DNA of 62,988 nucleotides from Treponema sp. (lineage in GTDB: Bacteria > Spirochaetota > Spirochaetia > Treponematales > Treponemataceae). Below the pieces are notes generated by a model. The model made no database searches. It was not told where the DNA came from and saw only the letters and a list, made by a program, of their open reading frames with translations. Position numbers and translations under genes: made by a program. The stretch spans positions 1 through 62,988 of the forward strand of contig JAEDCN010000011.1 in assembly GCA_016294105.1 (NCBI GenBank). The letters are read 5' to 3'. Below, one piece after another: positions 42,165 to 50,964 of the stretch; position 1 is the first letter of the stretch, and each line of letters begins with the position of its first letter.

Positions 42165-43508
42165 TTACATTGTATCAACTTTTTTCAGACGCTTAATCAA
42201 CTCAGCCTTATCCACCAAGTCTATGGGGCGACCTTCGATGTATTTTTTTGCCTCTTCAGAAAAAGTGCCTGCTGTAAGACAAATTCCGTGGCCTGCTCGT
42301 GCATCCTTAATTCTACCGTGGAAGTCACGAATATGGAGCTCCCCAATGGAACCAGAGGTGCGGTAAAAACGGAAGATTACCGTGTCTTCCCACTTCGTTG
42401 TCTCAACCTCGGTCAGCACCTCGGTGTTGTCGTTTGTTACGATAATGTCTAGAATGCGGACAACAGCCTTGCCGTAGAATGTTTCTACCAGCTTGCGGCA
42501 GAGGGCCACAAAGTCGCTGTTTCCTGCGGTAAGGTAGATTTGCAGGTTCTTGTTTTGCTTTAATTCCATGTATCTGGTAATCAAAGAGTTTACATCACGG
42601 TAGGCTGGATTGATAACCTGTACCTCTCGCAGCATTGCCAGTCCCTGATCTACAGAACCATCCTGAAGATAGCAGCCTGCCAATCGGTACTTAATCTCCA
42701 GCAAAATATCCTGGGGAACATTGACGTGACGCAGGGCAATTTCAAAGTCTTGGATTGCCTTGTCCAGAGCACCTCCATTCATGTGCATGATACCAGCAGA
42801 AAGGCAGGATCTGGCACCAAAATCTGGGTCAGCTCGCAAATGCATAAAAACCTTGAGAGCCTTGTCTCCAAAGCCTGTTTGTTGCATGGCATCTGCCATA
42901 GAAAATAATACTACTTTTCCCTCTGGATTTTCTTCCAAAGCACGCTTGAGGTAGGGCAGAGAATCTCGGTATCGCTTCAGGTTATAAAAGGACAAACCAA
43001 TGGCTTCGTTCAAACCTGGAGCCTCCTGTCCAAAGGTAGAAGCCTTTCGCAAAAAGGGAATTGCCTTGTCGTAGGCATTTACCTGATAAAATGCCTGTCC
43101 AAGATAGTAGTTAGCCTCAAAATTATTGTTGTTAATCTTGATGGCAGTACTCAATCCCTTCATTGCGTCTTCTGGTTTTTTGAGATTTAAGGCGGTAATT
43201 CCTTGTCGCAGAGCAACTTGGAAATAATCGATATCTTTGTTGGTGGATGCAAGGTTCAGCAACTCTTCCAGCAGGGGAAGAGTTTTTTCCCAGTTGTGCT
43301 CCTGATAGTACAGGTTTGAAAGCTCTGTCAAAGCAGGAACATTATGGGGATTTTGGGATAACTTTTTTGTGGCATCTTTGATGATAACAGATCGTTTGCG
43401 GGTTTTAGATCCATTCTGATTCTTGCCTTTTTTGCCAGAAATCGAAGTGATAATGACAAGAAAAATAAGAATGACTAGAACGGCAATAAGAATCGATGAA
43501 ATATCCAT
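42165..43508 (-). CDS. membrane-anchored TPR protein with degenerate Mrr-like domain
   Basis: A 447-residue protein: N-terminal transmembrane anchor (about residues 4-22), basic linker, six to eight tetratricopeptide-like repeats (about 45-310), then a C-terminal domain like the Mrr/restriction-endonuclease fold (about 335-445), recognisable by ARAGHGICLTAGTFSEEAKKY and IDLVDKAELIKRL. The expected catalytic Q/E-x-K strand reads TVIFRFYR, so nuclease activity is probably lost. I chose ATG 43508: its -10 box (CATAAT) ends 7 nt upstream with a perfect TTGACA 17 nt further, and there is no Shine-Dalgarno sequence. It is divergent from the LysM gene. Confidence 0.78.
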   Translation of the reverse strand: MDISSILIAVLVILIFLVIITSISGKKGKNQNGSKTRKRSVIIKDATKKLSQNPHNVPALTELSNLYYQEHNWEKTLPLLEELLNLASTNKDIDYFQVALRQGITALNLKKPEDAMKGLSTAIKINNNNFEANYYLGQAFYQVNAYDKAIPFLRKASTFGQEAPGLNEAIGLSFYNLKRYRDSLPYLKRALEENPEGKVVLFSMADAMQQTGFGDKALKVFMHLRADPDFGARSCLSAGIMHMNGGALDKAIQDFEIALRHVNVPQDILLEIKYRLAGCYLQDGSVDQGLAMLREVQVINPAYRDVNSLITRYMELKQNKNLQIYLTAGNSDFVALCRKLVETFYGKAVVRILDIIVTNDNTEVLTEVETTKWEDTVIFRFYRTSGSIGELHIRDFHGRIKDARAGHGICLTAGTFSEEAKKYIEGRPIDLVDKAELIKRLKKVDTM

Positions 43509-43515
43509 AATATGT

Positions 43516-43544
43516 ATTATGACGTTCCTTTGCCAAGGTGTCAA
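43516..43544 (-). promoter_or_regulatory. leaderless-type promoter of the TPR/Mrr-like gene
   Basis: Minus strand: TTGACA (43544 to 43539), 17 nt, CATAAT (43521 to 43516), then 7 nt to ATG 43508. Confidence 0.75.
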
Positions 43545-43553
43545 GAAAGAAAC

Positions 43554-43582
43554 TTGACAAGAAAGGGTTTCAATAATAACAT
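43554..43582 (+). promoter_or_regulatory. leaderless-type promoter of the LysM gene
   Basis: TTGACA (43554-43559), 17 nt, TAACAT (43577-43582), then 7 nt to ATG 43590. Its -35 is 9 nt from the divergent TTGACA, so the two promoters stand back to back. Confidence 0.7.
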
Positions 43583-43589
43583 ATACTGT

Positions 43590-45152
43590 ATGGGCAAAAA
43601 AATCGGCATAAAGCTAGCAGATGGTAGCTTCTATCCTATTATGGAGGATGGAGTTCCCCAAAAAAAATTGATGGAATTGACCACTGTTCAGGACAACCAA
43701 ACTACAGCCTCCATTGATTTGTATCGTTCCGAATCAGGAACCATGGAAGATGCAGAATATGTGGACACTGTGAAAATTTCTGAGCTGGTACCTCATCCCG
43801 GTGGAGAGGCAAGTATGAGCTTTACCATCCAGCTTGATGAGAATAACATGCTTTCTGCTGAAGTTGTTGATCCAGAATCTGGTAAAACAAGTGCCACCAA
43901 GGCCGATTTGGTGAATCTTCCCTCTGAAAAACGAAATTCGGTGCCCGATTATACCCTTTCCGAAATTGATGGAGAGGAATTTGAGGAACCTCCCTTACCT
44001 GAAGCTCCTGTTACTTGGTCTCAGGATGAGGAAGCTGATGAGTTTGACGACAGTGTAGTGGCAGGAGAAAGGGAAGCAGAGGTAGCTGGTTCCTTGGATG
44101 TGAATAGCTTTGACTTACCAGACCTTGACTTAGATGATTTTGCCTCCATTGGTGATGCCCACGTAAATGCCCTTTTGGGAGATGATGATACATTGGTTGC
44201 CAATACTGAGGTGGAAGAACCAGTGGGCAAAGAAGAAGCTCCTTCCATTGACCTGCCCGACTTTGATGAACCTGCCACCCAAGAAGAAACTTCTTCCATT
44301 GACCTGCCCGACTTTGATGAACCTGCCACCCAAGAAGAATCTTCATCCTTCGACCTGCCCAACCTTGATGAGCCTGCCGCCCAAGAAGAAACTTCATCCT
44401 TCGACCTGCCAGATTTGGGTAATGGTTCTGCGAAATTTGCTTCCTTAGATAATCAGCAGCTTGATGATACCTATCAGCTTGATGGATCGGATACAGTCTA
44501 TGAAGATTCATTGCCTGATTTTAGTAAATTTGAACTGCCGGATTTTGATGAGCCCGTGCGAAATGATTTTTCCTTTGGAGAAGAATCTGGTTTATTTACA
44601 GAAAATGATTTTAAGGACCCAGCTTTTTATATGAATGAGTCTAAACCCATGTCAAATCCCTTTGATTTTAGTGATTTGTATGATGATAGAGAAGATGAAT
44701 TGAAGCAGCAGGAAAATAGCAAGCGACGCAGTGGCATTTCCGTTGTGATTTGCATTATTTGTGCCTTGGTTTGTGTTGGAGTCCTGTTGTTCATTCTCTT
44801 CCTTTTGCCTTCAAAGCTTGCGGATAGAACCGGAGCTTCTGAAAATGGAGCCGTTGTAGCATCAAATTCAGCTGCAGGTGAAGCTGGAGCCGTGGAGCCA
44901 GACGAAACGGCTGCTGTTGAGGATGTGATTGTTATTGTTGAAACACCCTCGGTAACACCTGTGCCACCACCTCAAGCTGCCAAGAAAACCAATGAAGTAC
45001 GTTACGAGGTAAAGTGGGGCGATACTCTGTGGGATATTGCCCAGTCATATTACAACAATCCTTGGTTGTATCAGCGGATTGTTTCTGCAAACAATATTAC
45101 GAATCCAGACTATATTGTGGCAGGAACAGTTCTGGTGATTCCACCTCAATAA
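43590..45152 (+). CDS. Hsp70-substrate-domain-like, membrane-anchored LysM protein
   Basis: A 520-residue protein. Residues 1-100 resemble the beta substrate-binding domain of Hsp70 (DnaK): KLMELTTVQDNQTTASIDLY, ISELVPHPGGEASMSFTIQL, LDENNMLSAEVVDPESGK. An acidic, disordered region follows (about 120-375) with four tandem 17-residue repeats of the type SIDLPDFDEPATQEETS. One transmembrane helix (about 383-406), a Pro/Glu linker and a C-terminal LysM domain (about 472-520) complete it. The topology suggests a cytoplasmic peptide-binding module tied to peptidoglycan. The lytic transglycosylase gene starts 1 nt after its stop. Confidence 0.8.
   Translation: MGKKIGIKLADGSFYPIMEDGVPQKKLMELTTVQDNQTTASIDLYRSESGTMEDAEYVDTVKISELVPHPGGEASMSFTIQLDENNMLSAEVVDPESGKTSATKADLVNLPSEKRNSVPDYTLSEIDGEEFEEPPLPEAPVTWSQDEEADEFDDSVVAGEREAEVAGSLDVNSFDLPDLDLDDFASIGDAHVNALLGDDDTLVANTEVEEPVGKEEAPSIDLPDFDEPATQEETSSIDLPDFDEPATQEESSSFDLPNLDEPAAQEETSSFDLPDLGNGSAKFASLDNQQLDDTYQLDGSDTVYEDSLPDFSKFELPDFDEPVRNDFSFGEESGLFTENDFKDPAFYMNESKPMSNPFDFSDLYDDREDELKQQENSKRRSGISVVICIICALVCVGVLLFILFLLPSKLADRTGASENGAVVASNSAAGEAGAVEPDETAAVEDVIVIVETPSVTPVPPPQAAKKTNEVRYEVKWGDTLWDIAQSYYNNPWLYQRIVSANNITNPDYIVAGTVLVIPPQ
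44236..44439 (+). repeat. four tandem 51-bp repeats in the LysM gene
   Basis: GACCTGCCC recurs at 44250, 44301, 44352 and 44403, exactly 51 bp apart, encoding 17-residue acidic repeats. Copy number could vary by slippage without changing frame. Confidence 0.9.
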
Positions 45153-45153
45153 G

Positions 45154-47376
45154 ATGCCCATGAAGCAGCGGGAAAATCTTCTCTTAGTTGCCCTTTTTAC
45201 CCTGTTGCTGGTGCTGACAAGCTGTAATGATACAAAAGCCTTGTCTCCCCAGAAGCAGTTTGGAGATAATGCTTATTATTTTATGGGATTAAGCAGTCTG
45301 CAAAAAGGGCAGAAGGATGAAGCACTTTCTCATTTTAAAAAAGGTGTAAAAAAATCTGATGATTTCTTTGCAGAAAAATGCATGGAATCCCTGTGTCAGC
45401 TGGCTTCTGCCAATGAAAAGATGGTTCTGGCACAGGAGCTGGCCAAAGGGTTTCCCTCTCCTGCCAATCAACTGAACTTAGCTCAAATATTATATGCTGC
45501 AGAAGAATATGACCAGATTCTTTCCATTGGAAGAGTTGGGGCAGAATCCAGCACTGATAGGGAGGCTCTGTCTGAAGAAGAAGCTGGAGAAGCCATGTAT
45601 CTTCGGCTTTTGGCTTTGGGAAAGGAAGGAAAGCAGGGCTTTGCAGGGGAGATTGAAGATTGGTTTTTCTATACACCGATTACTTCCTTTCACAAAAAAT
45701 ATTTTGATTCCCACAAAGATACTCTTATTGCCTCTTTGCTTTCAGATGAAAGTCAGCAATGCATGAAGATTCGGCTTGCGGTGTATCAACGTGACTATGG
45801 GCAGGCCTTTAAACTAATGACAGCTATTTTGCCAACTCAAGAAGATCCTGCTCAGTGGCTGCTACAGCAACCAGAGGAGTTGTTGTCGGATATTGGAAAA
45901 ACCTTTTTGTATGGAGCTACCCGATTGACAGAAGCAGGCCAGTTTTTAGATGGAGCTGTGAATAAGATTTCTGAAAACGACCCTGACTTTGTGGCCTTTT
46001 ACTTGAATTTTTACGCTGCCCGCTTGTATGACAAGGGACTTGGCACTGGCAATAAAAAGGCCCTGGAAAAGTTTTTGGCTGCCATGGAAGCGGCGGATAC
46101 TCCTGCAAAATACGACAATGCCCTGTGGTATTATTTTTCCACTAAGCTGAAATTTTCAACCTCTGAAGCAGAAGCTGCCTTAAAGCAGTACATTCATACC
46201 ATCCACGATGCCTCCTACTACAGCGACTTCTTTGAAACATTGATTTTGCGGTATTTTTCTGGAAAGAACTGGAATGGCGTTTTGAAAAGCCTGATTTTGA
46301 TTCAAGATTATGCCACTCAAGAGGTGGTTTCTCAGTATGCCTATCTTGCAGGTCGCCTTGTTCAGCTGGGATTGGTGGATTTGAAGAAGTTCCCTGTGGC
46401 TGACTTACAGGCCATTATTGACAGCAAGGCTGAGGAGGCGGTTATTGAGGAAGAAGCAGCTGAGGTAGGGGGAGGGAAAGACCTCACCTTGCAGGATGCT
46501 GTAGCACGAGGGCTTTTTTCTATAGCCTATGGTGCTGGGGGAGAGTTGTACTATCGACTTTTGGCTGCTACCCAGCTGGATTTGTCTCCTGCAATGGTGC
46601 GCCAAAGTTTGTATCAAACAAAGGTGCTGGAAAACTTTGTTCCTGACCAAAATCAAGAAGCCTTGTTGGATGGGTTTATGGCTTTTGACCTGCCTGACTA
46701 CATTTACGATGTATGGAAGGAAAATTCCCAGAAAATCAGTTTGGAACTGGCTCAACGAGCAGCATCCTTTCTTTCTTTGTACGGAGTTCACCAGTATTCA
46801 GCCCAGGGATTTCGGCTTATGTCCAACGCCATCTTTCATGCAGATATTCAAACCACACGAGAAATGTATCAACTGGCCTATCCCCGGCTCTATAGTCAGG
46901 AAATTGCCACCGCTGCCACGGACTATAACCTGCCAGAGTACTTGATTTACGGTTTGATTCGCAGTGAAAGCTTTTTTGATGCAGCTGTTTCATCCCATGC
47001 TGGTGCGGTGGGCTTGGCTCAGCTTATGCCTGCTACCGCCGGAGATATAGCCCGCAAGCTCAAAATTGAAGACTTTGACTTGCAGGACCCTGTTACCAGC
47101 GTTAATTTTGGCAGCTTTTATCTTGCAGAATTGATTGGCCGTTTGGACAATTCTATCATAGATGCATTGTATTCCTACAATGCAGGAATCACCAATGTAC
47201 GCAAATGGAAGCGCATGTTCCCGGATTTGCCTGCGGACCTGATGGTGGAATTGATTCCCTTTACGGAAACACGGAATTATGGCAAGAAGATTGTGTCTGC
47301 CTCTGCCGTGTATGGGGATTTGTATTATGAAATTCCCCACAAAGCCATAGTGGAAAAGATTTTGTTCGGCAAATAG
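45154..47376 (+). CDS. soluble lytic murein transglycosylase-like lipoprotein
   Basis: A 740-residue lipoprotein (lipobox LTSC, Cys24) with a long alpha-helical, TPR-like solenoid and a C-terminal SLT/goose-lysozyme domain (about 590-720): catalytic Glu605 in LIRSESFF, GAVGLAQLMPATA, and ALYSYNAGITNVRKW. It resembles Slt70 and would cleave glycan strands to anhydromuropeptides. Starts at ATG 45154 or 45160. It is coupled to the LysM gene, so the two probably act together at the wall. Confidence 0.92.
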   Translation: MPMKQRENLLLVALFTLLLVLTSCNDTKALSPQKQFGDNAYYFMGLSSLQKGQKDEALSHFKKGVKKSDDFFAEKCMESLCQLASANEKMVLAQELAKGFPSPANQLNLAQILYAAEEYDQILSIGRVGAESSTDREALSEEEAGEAMYLRLLALGKEGKQGFAGEIEDWFFYTPITSFHKKYFDSHKDTLIASLLSDESQQCMKIRLAVYQRDYGQAFKLMTAILPTQEDPAQWLLQQPEELLSDIGKTFLYGATRLTEAGQFLDGAVNKISENDPDFVAFYLNFYAARLYDKGLGTGNKKALEKFLAAMEAADTPAKYDNALWYYFSTKLKFSTSEAEAALKQYIHTIHDASYYSDFFETLILRYFSGKNWNGVLKSLILIQDYATQEVVSQYAYLAGRLVQLGLVDLKKFPVADLQAIIDSKAEEAVIEEEAAEVGGGKDLTLQDAVARGLFSIAYGAGGELYYRLLAATQLDLSPAMVRQSLYQTKVLENFVPDQNQEALLDGFMAFDLPDYIYDVWKENSQKISLELAQRAASFLSLYGVHQYSAQGFRLMSNAIFHADIQTTREMYQLAYPRLYSQEIATAATDYNLPEYLIYGLIRSESFFDAAVSSHAGAVGLAQLMPATAGDIARKLKIEDFDLQDPVTSVNFGSFYLAELIGRLDNSIIDALYSYNAGITNVRKWKRMFPDLPADLMVELIPFTETRNYGKKIVSASAVYGDLYYEIPHKAIVEKILFGK

Positions 47377-47494
47377 ACTGAAAACGAGTAATTTTTCCTG
47401 TAAAATTTCAGCTATACTTAAGTCCTTGTATTTTTCGAAAAAAAAGGGTATTATTTCTCGTTAAATTTTCTCCAATTTTGTTGTGGGGGTGTAC

Positions 47495-48358
47495 ATGTAT
47501 AAAATCATCGAAAAACAGCAGCTTTCTGCAGATGTTTTTTTTATGAGGGTAATGGCTCCAGAGATTGCCAGAAATCGTAAGGCTGGCCAGTTTGTGCTGG
47601 TGCAGTTGGACTTGGAGTTTGGGGAGCGAGTGCCTCTGACTATTGCAGATGCAAATGCTGACGAGGGCTGGATTGCCCTGGTTTTTCAGACAGTAGGTGC
47701 TACCACTTTAAAGCTTTCTCGGTTTAATGAGGGCGAAGAAGTTGCTGCAATCCTTGGACCTCTGGGAAATCCCACCCACATCGAGAAGGTGGGAACCGTT
47801 GTGTGTGTTGGTGGTGGAATTGGTGTTGCCCCATTGTATCCCATTGCCCAGGCCTACAAGGCTGCTGGCAACAAGCTCATTGTGATTATGGGTGCCCGCA
47901 ACAAGGAATTGTTGATTTTTGAAGACAAGATGCGAGCCATTGCCGACGAATTGGTGATTATGACCGACGATGGTTCAGCAGGAAGAAAGGGCCTTGTAAC
48001 CGAGCCCCTGAAAGAATACTGCGAACAGAATCCTAAACCAGATGAAGCGGTAGCCATTGGACCACCTATTATGATGAAGTTCTGTGCCGCCACCACTAAG
48101 CCCTACGACGTGCATACTGTTGTTTCCTTGAACACCATTATGATTGACGGAACAGGAATGTGCGGTTGTTGCCGTGTTACTGTAGACGGCAAAACTCAGT
48201 TTGTTTGTGTTGATGGCCCTGAATTTGATGGTCACTTGGTAGATTTTGACAACATGATGTTGCGAATGCGTTCCTTCAAAAGCCGTGAGCAGGATGATAT
48301 GCACAAGTGCCGCATGGAAGCCCAAGCAGAAGCCATTGCTGCAGGAGGTGCAAAATGA
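47495..48358 (+). CDS. nfnA: NfnA, FAD/NAD-binding subunit of ferredoxin:NADP transhydrogenase
   Basis: A 287-residue subunit of the ferredoxin-NADP reductase fold. FAD site (RVPLTIADANADEG), NAD site VCVGGGIGVAPLYPIA, and a C-terminal [2Fe-2S] site GMCGCCRVTVDGKTQFVCVDG-like (ligands C-x2-C-C ... C). With NfnB it bifurcates electrons from NADPH to NAD and ferredoxin, or the reverse. I chose ATG 47495, 5 nt after GGGGG. The nfnB start overlaps its stop (ATGA). Confidence 0.92.
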   Translation: MYKIIEKQQLSADVFFMRVMAPEIARNRKAGQFVLVQLDLEFGERVPLTIADANADEGWIALVFQTVGATTLKLSRFNEGEEVAAILGPLGNPTHIEKVGTVVCVGGGIGVAPLYPIAQAYKAAGNKLIVIMGARNKELLIFEDKMRAIADELVIMTDDGSAGRKGLVTEPLKEYCEQNPKPDEAVAIGPPIMMKFCAATTKPYDVHTVVSLNTIMIDGTGMCGCCRVTVDGKTQFVCVDGPEFDGHLVDFDNMMLRMRSFKSREQDDMHKCRMEAQAEAIAAGGAK

Positions 48359-49851
48359 GTTACGTAAAACCAGAAGAGCTTTCTAAAATTGCTGTGGCAG
48401 AGCTTGAAGCTATCAACAAGAAGCTGGTAGCAGGTCCTCTTTCCACCAAGGACAGAATGGCTATTCCTCAGCAAGATATGCCAGTGCTAGAGCCCCTGCA
48501 GCGTGCTCATTTAATGGATGAGGTAGCCATTGGCTATACCAAGGAGCAGGCCATTGTAGAGGCTCAGCGATGTTTGCAGTGCAAGAACCAGCCCTGTGTC
48601 AACGGCTGTCCAGTAAATGTACCCATTCCTCAGTTTATTGCAGAAATTGCCAATGGAGATTTCAAAAAAGCTGTGGATATTATTAAGACTACAAACCTAT
48701 TGCCCGCCATTTGTGGCCGTGTTTGTCCTCAGGAAAAGCAGTGCCAGGAGCAGTGTACTGTAGGAAAGGCCCTAAAGGATGTGGAAAAGTCCGTGGCTAT
48801 TGGTCGCCTGGAGCGGTTCGTGGCAGATTACGAGCGAGAAAACAACTTGCAAACCCTGCCAGAGATTGCACCAGCCACTGGTAAAAAAGTTGCCATTATC
48901 GGTTCTGGTCCTGCTGGCTTAACAGCTGCTGCAGACGTTCGCCGTGATGGGCACGAAGTAGTGGTGTTTGAGGCCTTCCATAAGTCTGGTGGTGTTATGG
49001 TGTACGGAATCCCTGAGTTCCGCCTGCCTAAAACCATTGTTTCCCAAGAAATTGAGCAGCTAAAGAAGATGGGCGTTCAGTTTAAGGAAAACTTTTTAGT
49101 GGGACGCACTGGCACCTTGATGCAGCTCTTAGAAGAGCAGGGCTTTGACGCTGCCTTTGTGGGAACGGGAGCTGGTTTACCTAAGTTTTTGAATATTGAA
49201 GGTGAAAATCTTATCGGTGTGTTCAGTGCCAACGAGTACCTGACCAGAGCCAACCTGATGCGAGCCTACGACAAGCGAGCAGATACTCCCTTGTACGATG
49301 CCAAGCACGTGGCCATTGTTGGCGGTGGAAACGTGGCCATGGATGCCGCCCGCACCGCATTCCGATTGGGAGCAGAAAAGGTTTCCGTCATTTATCGCCG
49401 AACTAGAAATGAAATGCCTGCCCGTCGGGAAGAAATTGCCCATGCGGAGGAAGAAGGTGTAGAGTTCCTGTTCTTGGAAAATCCCACTCGGATTTTGGGA
49501 GATGAAGAAGGTCGCATTCGTGGAGTAGAGGCATTGTCCTACCAGCTGGGGGAGCCAGACGAGTCCGGCCGCCGCAGCCCCATTGCGATTCCCGGCAGCG
49601 AGCATGAGATTCCCTGCGATGCCTTGATTGTGGCCTTGGGCAATGACTCCAGCCCCTTAATGATGAAGACAACCCCCGGCCTGGAGGTGAACCGCAAGGG
49701 CAACATCATGACGGACGAACACTGCGCCACCTCCCTGCCCAAGGTGTGGGCTGGCGGAGACATCGTGCAGGGAGCCGCCACCGTCATCCTTGCCATGGGG
49801 GACGGTCGCCGTGCCGCCGCCAGCATCAACCAGTACTTGAAGCAGGCTTAA
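48355..49851 (+). CDS. nfnB: NfnB, glutamate-synthase-small-subunit-like subunit
   Basis: A 498-residue flavoprotein. N-terminal [4Fe-4S] region (CLQCKNQPCVNGCP, CGRVCPQEKQCQEQC), FAD motif IGSGPAGLTAA, NADP motif VGGGNVAMDAART, and the C-terminal GGDIVQGAATVILAMGDGR. It resembles GltA/GltD but lies directly behind nfnA (ATGA overlap), which identifies it as NfnB. The pair complements HydABC by linking NADPH, NADH and ferredoxin. Confidence 0.93.
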   Translation: MSYVKPEELSKIAVAELEAINKKLVAGPLSTKDRMAIPQQDMPVLEPLQRAHLMDEVAIGYTKEQAIVEAQRCLQCKNQPCVNGCPVNVPIPQFIAEIANGDFKKAVDIIKTTNLLPAICGRVCPQEKQCQEQCTVGKALKDVEKSVAIGRLERFVADYERENNLQTLPEIAPATGKKVAIIGSGPAGLTAAADVRRDGHEVVVFEAFHKSGGVMVYGIPEFRLPKTIVSQEIEQLKKMGVQFKENFLVGRTGTLMQLLEEQGFDAAFVGTGAGLPKFLNIEGENLIGVFSANEYLTRANLMRAYDKRADTPLYDAKHVAIVGGGNVAMDAARTAFRLGAEKVSVIYRRTRNEMPARREEIAHAEEEGVEFLFLENPTRILGDEEGRIRGVEALSYQLGEPDESGRRSPIAIPGSEHEIPCDALIVALGNDSSPLMMKTTPGLEVNRKGNIMTDEHCATSLPKVWAGGDIVQGAATVILAMGDGRRAAASINQYLKQA

Positions 49852-49870
49852 GCTACAAAATTGCTTTGAA

Positions 49871-49912
49871 TACAAGTACCCCCTGGTCTAGCTAGAGTGC
49901 TGGGCCAGGGGG
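49871..49912 (+). terminator. terminator after nfnAB and hairpin repeat copy 1
   Basis: CCCCCTGG and CCAGGGGG form an 8-bp stem around TCTAGCTAGAGTGCTGGG, followed by ATTTTTTG. The whole element from TACAAG onward recurs at 57231-57270. Confidence 0.85.
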
Positions 49913-49950
49913 ATTTTTTGTGGGTGTGGACTTAGGTTAAGTTTTCTTGT

Positions 49951-50349
49951 CTATTTTTTCCAATTCTCTATTTTAAGATTTGGAACATTTTCAAAGTGTT
50001 TTGTGTTATTTGTTACCAAAGTTAATTCATTGTAAATTGCAGTGGCAGCAATCAGCAAATCCATATCTTCTATTCTTATGCCTTTGTCAAATATTTTTGC
50101 TTTTATATCTGCAAAAACTTCCATAATGCCTTCATTTAATTTTTCAATTGGATAAATATCTCGAATATGATTTACCTTTATCATATTCTTTTGTTCATTT
50201 TGGGAGCGTTTTGCACCAAACACTAATTCAGCGTAAGTTATCAGAGATATTGAAATGGGAAGATTTTTGTTCTCTTCAAACTTTGCTAAAACATTACTAT
50301 CACCACGGAGTGCAAATATTATTGTGTCGGTATCAATCAAATATGCCAT
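49951..50349 (-). CDS. VapC/FitB-like PIN-domain ribonuclease toxin
   Basis: A 132-residue PIN-domain protein. Acidic residues that bind Mg2+ are present: Asp in YLIDTDTII (residues 6 and 8), Glu in SLITYAELVFG (about 41), Asp in MDLLIAATA (about 98), and Asn/Thr in LVTNNTKHF. It would cleave specific RNAs when free. It overlaps the antitoxin gene by 17 nt. From here on the DNA is markedly A+T-rich. Confidence 0.88.
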   Translation of the reverse strand: MAYLIDTDTIIFALRGDSNVLAKFEENKNLPISISLITYAELVFGAKRSQNEQKNMIKVNHIRDIYPIEKLNEGIMEVFADIKAKIFDKGIRIEDMDLLIAATAIYNELTLVTNNTKHFENVPNLKIENWKK

Positions 50350-50611
50350 CTAATGCCTCAAATCTTGTTGAACTTGTCCGAGATTCGTAAATATCATCTA
50401 TTATTTCTGATGCACTTCGAGAATCTTCCCATGAACCTGCAAGTTTTAAGAATTCTTCTGTAGCATTTTTTGTTTTTACAGGAACTGATGTAAAATAATT
50501 TTGTAAAATAGTTATAACCTGCTGACTGATGGAACGATTGTCATTTTTTGCAGCGAATCTTAACCGTTCATATAGGCGGTCATCCATATCTCGCACTTGT
50601 AACATTGCCAT
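50333..50611 (-). CDS. FitA/VapB-like ribbon-helix-helix antitoxin
   Basis: A 92-residue protein with an N-terminal ribbon-helix-helix (MAMLQVRDMDDRLYERLR ... SISQQVITILQ), the Arc/FitA type, and a C-terminal toxin-binding tail. It should bind its own promoter together with the toxin. I chose ATG 50611, preceded by GGAGG at good spacing; an ATG six codons upstream lacks one. Confidence 0.85.
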   Translation of the reverse strand: MAMLQVRDMDDRLYERLRFAAKNDNRSISQQVITILQNYFTSVPVKTKNATEEFLKLAGSWEDSRSASEIIDDIYESRTSSTRFEALDGIFD

Positions 50612-50681
50612 TGTATGCCTCCAAATCAACTATATAACAGCTTGCATGAAAATTCAATCAAAACTCATTTAATTATAGTTC

Positions 50682-50915
50682 TTAGTAGGAGTTAAAATAC
50701 AGGTCGTCTGGGCAAATATCTTGACCGTCTGCCCATTCAATGGTATAGCCGGTGGGATTTACTGTCTTGAAGTAAGTATCATCATTTAATTTTCCAAACC
50801 AAGAACCTTTAATGTAAGGTTTTACATCAAATTGTTTCTGTTCATCGTTGTCGAATTCCAAATATAAAACCTTGTTGTCTTGGGGAATTACCTTTATTAC
50901 TGTGGGTCTTAACAT
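50682..50915 (-). CDS. DUF2442 protein
   Basis: A 77-residue protein of the DUF2442 family (LEFDNDEQKQFDVKPYIKG, TIEWADGQDICPDDLY). These usually form a pair with a DUF4160 gene just upstream and have been proposed as toxin-antitoxin-like; the function is not established. Here the partner is reduced to a remnant (50965-51015). GGAG precedes the start. Confidence 0.8.
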   Translation of the reverse strand: MLRPTVIKVIPQDNKVLYLEFDNDEQKQFDVKPYIKGSWFGKLNDDTYFKTVNPTGYTIEWADGQDICPDDLYFNSY

Positions 50916-50964
50916 GATTCTCCTTTATCTGAATAGATGTGGTAGATGGTGTCTTCCTCCACGT

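Noticed and set aside
44236..44439. CRISPR-like repeat array
   Set aside because: The 51-bp repeats are in frame inside a coding region and have no spacers.
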